This document shows, in pieces, positions 1 to 6,360 of a stretch of DNA of 8,654 nt. The first letter of the stretch is position 1, and every line of letters begins with the position of its first letter. Where the stretch lies: assembly GCA_964629165.1 (NCBI GenBank), contig CAZVQJ010000127.1, positions 1 to 8,654 on the forward strand. Direction: 5' to 3'. A model generated the notes under the pieces. The model did no database searches, was not told the DNA's origin, and saw only the letters and a list, made by a program, of their open reading frames with translations. The translations under genes were made by a program, and so were the position numbers. Source of the stretch: CAWVVV01 sp964629165. Lineage in GTDB: Bacteria > Verrucomicrobiota > Verrucomicrobiia > Opitutales > Oceanipulchritudinaceae.

Positions 1-211
1 TTATCCAAACATTTTTTCGGGGGGCGGGGGCTTGCGGGGCTTGGGGGGGGGGGGGGGGGGGATCGGGCGAGGCTTCGGGAAGCGGCGGTTGGGAGCGATT
101 CCGGGCGGCGTGCGGGGCGGTTCCTGACCTGCAAGTAGCTTTGGGGAATCTCCTAACGGTTGGAATCGCTTGCTGAAACCGGCTCGCCGTGGACACTGGA
201 CGGGTTCAACT
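1..211. other. G-rich left edge; possible 3' end of an unknown upstream gene
   Basis: No gene can be assigned here. All three plus-strand frames are open at the window edge. They stop at 125-127 (TGA, frame 2), 136-138 (TAG, frame 1) and 174-176 (TGA, frame 3). The frame-2 reading gives a 41-residue glycine-rich tail beginning YPNIFSGGGG, which could be the C-terminus of an upstream protein, but the G tract makes every frame glycine-rich, so this is weak. On the minus strand the same DNA reads as a proline-rich stretch ending with a stop at 1-3; it could only start inside the GTPase gene and is treated as a shadow. A short inverted repeat, CGGTT at 157-161 and AACCG at 177-181, lies upstream of the GTPase start. 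I see no convincing promoter. Confidence 0.35.
43..61 (+). repeat. Homopolymeric G19 tract within a four-block G-rich cluster
   Basis: Positions 43-61 are nineteen consecutive G. Shorter G runs precede it: G6 at 19-24, G5 at 26-30 and G4 at 36-39, separated by 1, 5 and 3 bases. Four G runs with short loops fit the general pattern of a G-quadruplex. Long G/C homopolymers are slippage-prone in bacteria and act as phase-variation switches when inside a gene or near a promoter. The tract ends 150 bp before the GTPase ATG. It could also be a length error from sequencing or assembly, which is common in such runs. Confidence 0.9.
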
Positions 212-2464
212 ATGAAGACCGATATCCGAGCATTTTGTATTGATTTTGCGGGGAAGATAACCCCGTTCGCATCCAGTCTGGAATCCGCGCTGAGGGCGCT
301 GGGAGAGGAAATGGAGTTTGAACCGCTCAGGCACACGGCGTTGCGTCTGCGTGAGGTGCGGCACCGCCTCGGGACGCTCGAAGAGAAGATTGCGGGCCAG
401 CAGGCGTATCTGTTGATCTTCGGGCCGCTGAAGAGCGGGAAGTCGACCTTGATGAACGCCATCAGCGGGGCCTATGTGAGTGAAGTCTCGAGCCTGCCGG
501 CGTATCCGGCGCTGGTGTATGTGAAGGATGGGGCGGACCGGCGTTACGAGGCGACCACCTACGAGGGGCAGAAAATACACTTTAAGAACGGAGATGACAT
601 GTCTGAAGCGGTTCGCGGCGGACATCGTGAGCTTGCCCGACGGCTGCTGGAAGTGGAGCGCGAGGGAGAGATCTTCGAGCCGGCCCGCCATTATCCGGAT
701 GCCATTCGGCGCATGGATATCGAGTTGCCCGCGAAGAATCTCGCTGATTCCGGTTCGGTCCTCGTGGATACCCCGGGGCTCTACAGCCGGATGAAGTTTG
801 GCTACGACCTGATGACGCGGGATTTTCGGGACACCGCCGCGTGCGCAATCTTCGTGGTGAAGACGGACAATCTCTTTTTCGAGAAGGTATTTGATGAATT
901 CAATGAGCTGCTCGATTGCTTCAGCCGGATTTTCCTCGTTGCGAACATTGATACGAGCAAACGGGATTTGAACCCGGACGGGACGCTTCAGTTGAGTCTG
1001 GAGGGGCGTGAACCGGGTGAAATCATCAAGGCATTTCAGTCACTTTCGATGAGTGCGCCCTTGCGGGAAGCCTACGAAGAGGGGCGCCTCAACATTTACA
1101 CGATCGATCTGCTCAAGGCGGCATCCGCACGGTTGCGCGCAACGGCGGATGACAATGGGGAAAGAAACGGGGATCGGCCGGAATGGGAAGACACCGCTGC
1201 GCAGACGACCACGGAAAGCTTCGATCTCTTTTTGCGGGACCTCACCGAGTATCTGAACAGCAGCGATTACCTGCACGAGTTCATGTATGACAGCCTGCGT
1301 TTCGGGAGCAACCTGGCCAATGAAGCATCCGAGGTGGTCGTGGAGGAGGCGATGGGGAACCTGAGGGATTCGAGGGATCAGCTCAACGAGCGGCTTGGGC
1401 AGGTTCGGGAAAAGTTGTTGGCGATCCGGTCGATCGAGTCGATGGACTGGCAGCCGGTCTTTGATCACGTCCACGTTGAAAAGGATCGTGTCTTGCGCGC
1501 TGTCGCGGAGGGACATTCGGAAAAGCTGACTGCTACGTTGTTGCAGAGTCTTGACCGCTGGATGGACACCGACGGGAGTCTGCGCGCGCTCCAGGACGGC
1601 AGCCTCAATCGGCATGTCGGGAGCACCCTTGAGGAGGACGTGAGGGCCCTGCTGCCGCAGCTTCGCGAAATCTTTGAAGATCCGCACGGCGGGGCCCGTT
1701 TCTCGGTTGAGCAGACGCGCGCCTTCGAGAAGGTGGATGTGGAGATCCGAACGATTGTTCCGCACCTCCTCGAGGATTTGGGGAGTCGGGTCGAGCCTCG
1801 ATTCGAGCGGATTATCCTCGACGAAGAGGAAATTCCGGTCAGGCGAACCTTCTGGGACCGTCTGCTTTTCCGGAGCGAATCAAAGGTGCGGCGCCAACTT
1901 TTCGGGGAGGATGGCCAGGCCACGATTCCGGCGGACAAGAAACAGAAGCGGCTTGGCGGTCCGGGCACCAGTAAACTCCGCGGGATCATCGAAGAATATC
2001 CGGCGCAGGTCCTTCCGGAGTCGTATCAGAGCTATCTCGACCGGGTCGTGGATCACTACGTGGAGCAGTTTGGTGAAGCGCTCACCGGGCAATTGAAGAC
2101 GCTCAAGGCCCGCCTGCTGGACCGGCAGAAAAAGCTGGAATCACAGTTGGTTGCTCACCGGCAGGTCCAGGCGGTAATTGAGGACCTGCAGCGTTCCCTT
2201 CAGGCGTTCACCCACTCACTCGACGAGCTTGGGGAGCGCTATCGGGCCTCTCCCCGCGGTGCGGGTGCGGAGGAAACGATCGAGGACGCGGGCACAACGG
2301 CATTGGAGACCTTCGCAGCCGAAGATCTGGAGGCGATGGCCGAAGATGGAGCGGTCGAGCCGGGTGATCCGGGCGAGGACGACGTCTTTGTCCCCGAGGA
2401 CAACGGCGCGGGTGCGAACGAGGAGGAAAACGCGCGGTTGGGTGAGCGCGAGCGGGGCCTATGA
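212..2464 (+). CDS. Dynamin-like large GTPase (750 aa), substrate and partner unknown
   Basis: The protein has an N-terminal GTPase domain and a long helical remainder, the layout of bacterial dynamin-like proteins. The Walker A motif is GPLKSGKST (residues 71-79; K77, S78), and the G3 motif is DTPG (186-189). The expected G4 motif NKxD is not present; the nearest match is VANIDTS (243-249). At the switch I position, where dynamins usually have LP followed by Thr, it reads SLPAYP (94-99). Helical, charged segments at about 375-410 and 605-675 look like coiled coils, and the last ~65 residues are very acidic. I see no signal peptide or clear membrane helix; RTFWDRLLF near 545-553 is the only paddle-like amphipathic candidate. 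The reading frame extends back to a TTG at 170, but the ATG at 212 is preferred; neither has a good ribosome binding site. Family-level assignment is firm; membrane remodelling is inferred from the family. Confidence 0.85.
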   Translation: MKTDIRAFCIDFAGKITPFASSLESALRALGEEMEFEPLRHTALRLREVRHRLGTLEEKIAGQQAYLLIFGPLKSGKSTLMNAISGAYVSEVSSLPAYPALVYVKDGADRRYEATTYEGQKIHFKNGDDMSEAVRGGHRELARRLLEVEREGEIFEPARHYPDAIRRMDIELPAKNLADSGSVLVDTPGLYSRMKFGYDLMTRDFRDTAACAIFVVKTDNLFFEKVFDEFNELLDCFSRIFLVANIDTSKRDLNPDGTLQLSLEGREPGEIIKAFQSLSMSAPLREAYEEGRLNIYTIDLLKAASARLRATADDNGERNGDRPEWEDTAAQTTTESFDLFLRDLTEYLNSSDYLHEFMYDSLRFGSNLANEASEVVVEEAMGNLRDSRDQLNERLGQVREKLLAIRSIESMDWQPVFDHVHVEKDRVLRAVAEGHSEKLTATLLQSLDRWMDTDGSLRALQDGSLNRHVGSTLEEDVRALLPQLREIFEDPHGGARFSVEQTRAFEKVDVEIRTIVPHLLEDLGSRVEPRFERIILDEEEIPVRRTFWDRLLFRSESKVRRQLFGEDGQATIPADKKQKRLGGPGTSKLRGIIEEYPAQVLPESYQSYLDRVVDHYVEQFGEALTGQLKTLKARLLDRQKKLESQLVAHRQVQAVIEDLQRSLQAFTHSLDELGERYRASPRGAGAEETIEDAGTTALETFAAEDLEAMAEDGAVEPGDPGEDDVFVPEDNGAGANEEENARLGERERGL

Positions 2465-2965
2465 CCGTCCCATGCGTTGCTCGTAAACAAAATTGATGGG
2501 CTGCCCGCGGCGGCAGTCGGCCCGCAGGCTGACAAACCCATCGCGGTGATTCCGGAAGAGTGGCCAGAGGGCGAGGCGATCCGTTTCAGGAATCGGCAGA
2601 TCGTCGATCAAATGCGATGGGAAGAAGGCAAAACGGCCCTCGTCAATGGTCGGAGGCAACGCCGTGATCCGCGTGTGCGCCACAAACAGGAACATCAGCC
2701 AATGCCCGGTGTTCTCATATCCTTTTTCGGTGATCATCGCGAAGAGGTGGAGATCGGCGTCAGAGAGTTCCATCCCGACCTCTTCCCGAACTTCGCGTCG
2801 AGCGGCTTCAAACGGTGATTCGCCGAGCGTCTTCTCGAGTTTTCCTCCGACGGGACTCCAGAGACCCTTGTTCGGGGCCTTGCGACGCTGCATGAGGAGG
2901 ACCTCCCCGTCTTCATTTTCGATATAGACAAGCGTGCTTATCCTGTAGGGCAGGGTATCAGCCAT
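2459..2965 (-). CDS. Nudix hydrolase (168 aa)
   Basis: Nudix enzymes cleave a nucleoside diphosphate linked to another group, using a metal held by the Nudix box. Here a typical lead-in with QRRKAPNKGLW (26-36) and PVGGKLE (38-44) is followed by E49 and REVREEVGM (57-65), which supplies the catalytic REUxEExGU core with E58, E61 and E62. Between the conserved G41 and E49 there are seven residues, where the consensus GX5E has five, so the box has a two-residue insertion in the loop. The single domain is of ordinary length. The substrate cannot be read from the sequence; sanitation of oxidised nucleotides or hydrolysis of a nucleotide sugar are both possible. The start is the ATG at 2965; GGTGAG eight bases upstream is a weak ribosome binding site. 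The gene converges on the GTPase gene, and its TAG (2459-2461) lies inside the last codon of that gene. Confidence 0.9.
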   Translation of the reverse strand: MADTLPYRISTLVYIENEDGEVLLMQRRKAPNKGLWSPVGGKLEKTLGESPFEAARREVREEVGMELSDADLHLFAMITEKGYENTGHWLMFLFVAHTRITALPPTIDEGRFAFFPSHLIDDLPIPETDRLALWPLFRNHRDGFVSLRADCRRGQPINFVYEQRMGRS

Positions 2966-3109
2966 GCGGTACGCTCACCGCGAGGGACTCCGTGCGCAAG
3001 TCCGCAAAGCGCGGAACCGGACGCGTTGAGGGATTCTAAGCTGACAGCTGCGCACTCATCGCTTGCCTCACGGTAAGGCTTATGCCTTTTTCCGAAAGCC
3101 ACTTATCTT
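2966..3109. promoter_or_regulatory. Divergent spacer between the Nudix gene and ugd
   Basis: This 144-bp region must hold the promoters of both flanking genes, because they are transcribed away from each other. No sigma-70 pair is convincing on either strand. ATTCTA at 3033-3038, read as TAGAAT on the minus strand, could be a -10 box for the Nudix gene, but no good -35 accompanies it. A small inverted repeat, TCCGC-AAAGC-GCGGA, is found at 3001-3015, and a better hairpin sits at 3071-3094. The promoter role is inferred from gene orientation only. Confidence 0.5.
3071..3094 (+). repeat. Hairpin just upstream of ugd, with T run
   Basis: AAGGC (3075-3079), loop TTAT (3080-3083) and GCCTT (3084-3088) form a perfect 5-bp stem, followed directly by more T (a T5 run at 3087-3091). 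CGG (3071-3073) and CCG (3092-3094) can extend the pairing across an asymmetric internal loop. The hairpin ends 15 bp before the ugd ATG. It resembles a weak terminator or attenuator in the leader, or a small operator; the stem is too short to be certain. Confidence 0.4.
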
Positions 3110-4507
3110 ATGTCTATCAAAATCTGTTGTATTGGCGCGGGTTACGTCGGAGGACCGACGATGGCGAAGATCGCCGAAAAATGCCCGGATATCGAAGTCA
3201 CCGTCGTCGACATCAACGCCGAGCGAATCGCGGCGTGGAAGAGTGACGATCTCCCGATTTTCGAGCCAGGGTTGCTCGAGTGCGTGCAGGCGGCGCGCGG
3301 GCGTAATCTCTTCTTTTCGACAGAGGTGGAGGCAGCGATCGAGGCGGCCGACATCATCTTCATCTCGGTCAATACACCGACCAAAATGTATGGGATCGGA
3401 TCGGGTCGGGCAGCTGATCTGCGTTACGTGGAAGGTTGTGCGCGTCAGATTGCAAAGGTTGCGAAGAGCGACAAGATCATCGTTGAAAAATCGACCCTAC
3501 CGGTGCGGACGGCGGAGACGATCCGGCGTATCATTGTCGGGAGTGGGAATGGTGCGAACATGCAGGTGCTTTCCAACCCGGAGTTTCTTGCCGAAGGCAC
3601 CGCGATGACCGACCTCGAGTCTCCGGATCGTGTGCTCATCGGCGGCGAGTCGACGCCGGAAGGCCAGAAGGCAGTGGCGACCTTGTTGGAGGTATACGCC
3701 CGGTGGGTGCCGCGCGACCGCATTCTCACGACGAACCTCTGGAGCTCGGAACTCTCGAAGCTCACCGCAAACGCGTTTCTGGCCCAACGTATCAGCTCGA
3801 TCAATGCGATTTCAGCACTCTGTGAAGCAACCGGTGCGGATGTCGATGAGGTCGCTTTTGCGATCGGGCGGGATTCCCGGATCGGCCCGAAGTTCTTGCG
3901 CGCGTCGGTGGGATTCGGCGGGAGCTGTTTTCAGAAAGACATCCTCAACCTCGTCTACCTGTGCGAACATTTTGGACTCCCGGAGGTAGCCGCCTACTGG
4001 GAGCAGGTCGTCGTCATGAACGACCACCAGAAACGTCGGTTCAGTCGCCGTATCGTGCAGACGCTCTTTGGAACGGTCTCTGCAAAGCGGATCGCGATCC
4101 TTGGTTTTGCGTTCAAGAAGGATACGAATGACACGCGCGAGTCCTCGGCGATTTCTGTCTGTCGGGACCTCCTTGAGGAACGGGCGCGTCTCGCGATTTA
4201 CGACCCGAAGGTGTCGAAGGCGCAGATTTTCCGTGATCTCGGCCTTGATGAAGAAGGCCGGGACGCCGAGGGGCGGCAACCGGTTACGGTGTGCGACTCA
4301 GCGCAGGATGCCTGCGACGGTGCGCATGCGCTGGCGATTCTGACCGAGTGGGATGCCTTCCGCGCCGATCAGCTGGACTATGCGGAACTCTATGAACGGA
4401 TGGAAAAACCTGCCTTTGCGTTCGACGGGCGGAACATCGTTGCGCTCGACCACCTGCGGAAGATCGGCTTCGAAGCACTCGGAATCGGCAAGCCTGCGGC
4501 AGACTGA
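3110..4507 (+). CDS. ugd: UDP-glucose 6-dehydrogenase, eukaryote-like class (465 aa)
   Basis: Ugd oxidises UDP-glucose twice with NAD+ to give UDP-glucuronate in the cytoplasm. The N-terminal Rossmann fold has GAGYVGGP (9-16) and the acidic D34 that ends the second strand. Catalytic elements are NPEFLAEG (156-163), the lysine of SSELSKL (K217), and the nucleophile C273 in GFGGSCFQKD (268-277), with D277 after it. These match human UGDH C276, K220 and D280 with a constant offset of three. Further signatures, VNTPTK (87-92), FLAQRISSINAISALCEATG (223-242) and FKKDTNDTRESS (335-346), are nearly those of animal and plant enzymes as I remember them. It lacks the disordered C-terminal tail of the human protein. 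The ATG at 3110 starts directly on the fold; no ribosome binding site is seen. Its product is the substrate of the uxs and epimerase genes, which face it. UDP-mannose-type dehydrogenases are excluded by the overall match. Confidence 0.96.
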   Translation: MSIKICCIGAGYVGGPTMAKIAEKCPDIEVTVVDINAERIAAWKSDDLPIFEPGLLECVQAARGRNLFFSTEVEAAIEAADIIFISVNTPTKMYGIGSGRAADLRYVEGCARQIAKVAKSDKIIVEKSTLPVRTAETIRRIIVGSGNGANMQVLSNPEFLAEGTAMTDLESPDRVLIGGESTPEGQKAVATLLEVYARWVPRDRILTTNLWSSELSKLTANAFLAQRISSINAISALCEATGADVDEVAFAIGRDSRIGPKFLRASVGFGGSCFQKDILNLVYLCEHFGLPEVAAYWEQVVVMNDHQKRRFSRRIVQTLFGTVSAKRIAILGFAFKKDTNDTRESSAISVCRDLLEERARLAIYDPKVSKAQIFRDLGLDEEGRDAEGRQPVTVCDSAQDACDGAHALAILTEWDAFRADQLDYAELYERMEKPAFAFDGRNIVALDHLRKIGFEALGIGKPAAD

Positions 4508-4513
4508 TCGCCG

Positions 4514-5341
4514 TCAGGCGGTTGCGTCGACTGCTTCCCGGATGCGCAGGCAGGACTTCACAAGGGCGTCGAGCTGATCGAGCGGGATCTGGCTTCCGGC
4601 GTCGGAGATCGCGTTTGCGGGATCTGGATGGGTTTCGATGAAGAGCCCGCTGGCTCCGGCCGCGATCGCGCTGCGGGCGAGGACGTGGACGAACTCTCGC
4701 TGCCCGCCGGATTTCCCTCCCGCCGCTCCCGGGAGTTGCACGGCATGGGTGGCGTCGCAAATTGTCGGATACCCGTGTGTTGCCATGATCGGGTAAGCCC
4801 GCATATCCATCACGAGGTTCTGATAGCCAAAGGTGGTTCCTCGATCGGTGAGCCAGATCCGAGACTGCAGGGGTGAACGGTTCTGCCCGGCGGCGGTTGC
4901 ATCGGTTGGGGTTCCCATGCTCGCTTCCAGCTTGCGCACAATGAATTCCATCTCGAACGGAGAGAGGAACTGCCCCTTCTTCACGTTCACGATGCGGCCG
5001 GTGCGGGCGGCGGCGACCAGAAGGTCTGTCTGGCGGCAGAGAAATGCCGGAATCTGGAGGATATCGCACACTTCGCCGACGGCGGCCGTCTGCTCGGGCA
5101 GATGAATGTCGGTGAGGACTGGAAAGGAGAACTCCTTCTTGATCGCGGCAAGGATCGCGAGGCCTTCGTGGATCCCGGGGCCGCGGGGACTATCGAGAGA
5201 AGTCCGGTTGGCTTTGTCGAAGGATCCCTTGAAGATGACGGTGAGGTCTGGATAGCGTTCCCGCACCCGTGCCAGTTCATGGGCGACAGTCCGGGAAAGC
5301 TCGAGGGACTCGAGGGAACAGGGGCCTGCAATGAGGATCAT
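4514..5341 (-). CDS. kdsA: 3-deoxy-8-phosphooctulonate (Kdo-8-P) synthase, metal-dependent type (275 aa)
   Basis: KdsA condenses phosphoenolpyruvate with arabinose 5-phosphate to Kdo-8-phosphate, the first committed step to the Kdo of the lipopolysaccharide inner core. Motifs in order: IAGPCSLES (4-12), FKGSFDKANRTS (37-48), PAFLCRQTDLL (98-108), NVKKGQF (119-125), DRGTTFGY (166-173), DATHAVQLPG (196-205), FIETHPDP (234-241). The metal ligands of the Aquifex-type enzyme are all present as C8, H199, E236 and probably D247; the metal-free E. coli enzyme has Asn at the first position. About 16 extra residues lie at roughly 140-158, before LTDRG. The ATG at 5341 gives an N-terminus like Aquifex KdsA; a TTG at 5401 would add 20 residues and overlap uxs. 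It is the last gene of the minus-strand series, 43 bp after uxs, and ends 6 bp from the ugd stop. Confidence 0.96.
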   Translation of the reverse strand: MILIAGPCSLESLELSRTVAHELARVRERYPDLTVIFKGSFDKANRTSLDSPRGPGIHEGLAILAAIKKEFSFPVLTDIHLPEQTAAVGEVCDILQIPAFLCRQTDLLVAAARTGRIVNVKKGQFLSPFEMEFIVRKLEASMGTPTDATAAGQNRSPLQSRIWLTDRGTTFGYQNLVMDMRAYPIMATHGYPTICDATHAVQLPGAAGGKSGGQREFVHVLARSAIAAGASGLFIETHPDPANAISDAGSQIPLDQLDALVKSCLRIREAVDATA

Positions 5342-5384
5342 GCGAGGATCGGCGGGAGTGGTTGTGGCGGTAGGGTGGTGCGCT

Positions 5385-6341
5385 TTATTCCTGCAGGCCA
5401 AGGAGTTTGGCGAAGTAAGGAATCGTCCTTCTCAGGCCGGCATCAAGCGGCACGGTGGGTTCCCAACCGAGCTTCTCCCTGGCGAGAGAGATGTCCGGTT
5501 GGCGCTGGAGAGGATCATCGGCAGGAAGATCCTTGAAAATGATGCGTGATTTCGAACCGGTCAACGCGATGACCTTTTCGGCCAGTTCGAGGATTGTGAA
5601 CTCGCCGGGATTGCCGATGTTGACGGGGCCGGTGATCGCGTCCTGCGCCATCAATCGGACAAATCCTTCGATCAAATCATCAACATAGCAGAAGGAGCGA
5701 GTCTGCGATCCGTTGCCATAGACTGTGATGTCGGTTCCCTGGAGTGCCTGCACGATGAAGTTGCTGACGACGCGCCCGTCATCGGCGAGCATGCGAGGGC
5801 CGTAAGTGTTGAAGATCCGCACCACCCGAATGTCCACGTCGTTCTCGCGATGGTAGTCAAAGAAGAGGGTTTCCGCGACGCGCTTGCCCTCGTCGTAACA
5901 GGCCCGCAGTCCGATCGGATTCACATTACCCCGGTAGCTCTCGGGCTGCGGATGCACGGTGGGATCTCCGTAAACTTCCGACGTGCTCGCCTGAAACACG
6001 CGGGCCTTCACGCGTTTGGCGAGTCCGAGGCAGTTGATCGCTCCCATGACGGAGGTCTTCGTCGTCTTGATCGGGTTGTACTGGTAATGTACGGGTGAAG
6101 CGGGACAGGCGAGATTGAAGATCCAGTCGACTTCCACCTTGAAGGGGTCGATGACGTCGTGGCGCATCAATTCGAAATACGGATTGTCGAGGAGATGCGC
6201 GATGTTCGCTTTGCGACCGGTAAAGAAGTTGTCGAGGCAGACGACTTCATGGTGGTCGTCGAGGAGGCGCTCACACAGGTGGGAACCGAGAAAACCGGCA
6301 CCCCCGGTTACGAGGACGCGTTTTGACGTGGGATGTGACAT
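5385..6341 (-). CDS. uxs: UDP-glucuronate decarboxylase / UDP-xylose synthase (318 aa)
   Basis: This extended short-chain dehydrogenase/reductase oxidises UDP-glucuronate at C4, decarboxylates it and re-reduces it to UDP-xylose. Seen directly: VTGGAGFLGSH (11-21) for NAD binding, LDNFFTGRKAN (36-46), NLACPASPVHYQ (76-87), ASTSEVYGDP (118-127) with T120, S121 and E122, the catalytic pair Y149 and K153 in CYDEGKR, RIFNTYGPRM (175-184), and R280 in PLQRQPDI. E122 and the distal arginine are the decarboxylase-specific residues known from ArnA (E434, R619) and human UXS1, so this is not a plain epimerase. A 4-keto-pentose product, as in the ArnA decarboxylase domain, is possible but less likely given the close match to UXS. 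The frame stays open to 6467, inside the upstream gene; the ATG at 6341 directly before the Rossmann strand is chosen. It lies 19 bp after the epimerase stop. Confidence 0.95.
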   Translation of the reverse strand: MSHPTSKRVLVTGGAGFLGSHLCERLLDDHHEVVCLDNFFTGRKANIAHLLDNPYFELMRHDVIDPFKVEVDWIFNLACPASPVHYQYNPIKTTKTSVMGAINCLGLAKRVKARVFQASTSEVYGDPTVHPQPESYRGNVNPIGLRACYDEGKRVAETLFFDYHRENDVDIRVVRIFNTYGPRMLADDGRVVSNFIVQALQGTDITVYGNGSQTRSFCYVDDLIEGFVRLMAQDAITGPVNIGNPGEFTILELAEKVIALTGSKSRIIFKDLPADDPLQRQPDISLAREKLGWEPTVPLDAGLRRTIPYFAKLLGLQE

Positions 6342-6360
6342 GGGAGGATGCAAGACTGGG

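Noticed and set aside
1..462. Minus-strand frame with a proline-rich tail (six consecutive prolines) ending at the window edge
   Set aside because: It could only start inside the GTPase gene, opposite the Walker A region. The proline run is just the reverse reading of the G tract, and the rest has no recognisable domain.
1040..1765. 241-residue minus-strand frame inside the GTPase gene
   Set aside because: Antisense shadow of a GC-rich coding region; no motif, and the plus-strand protein is continuous there.
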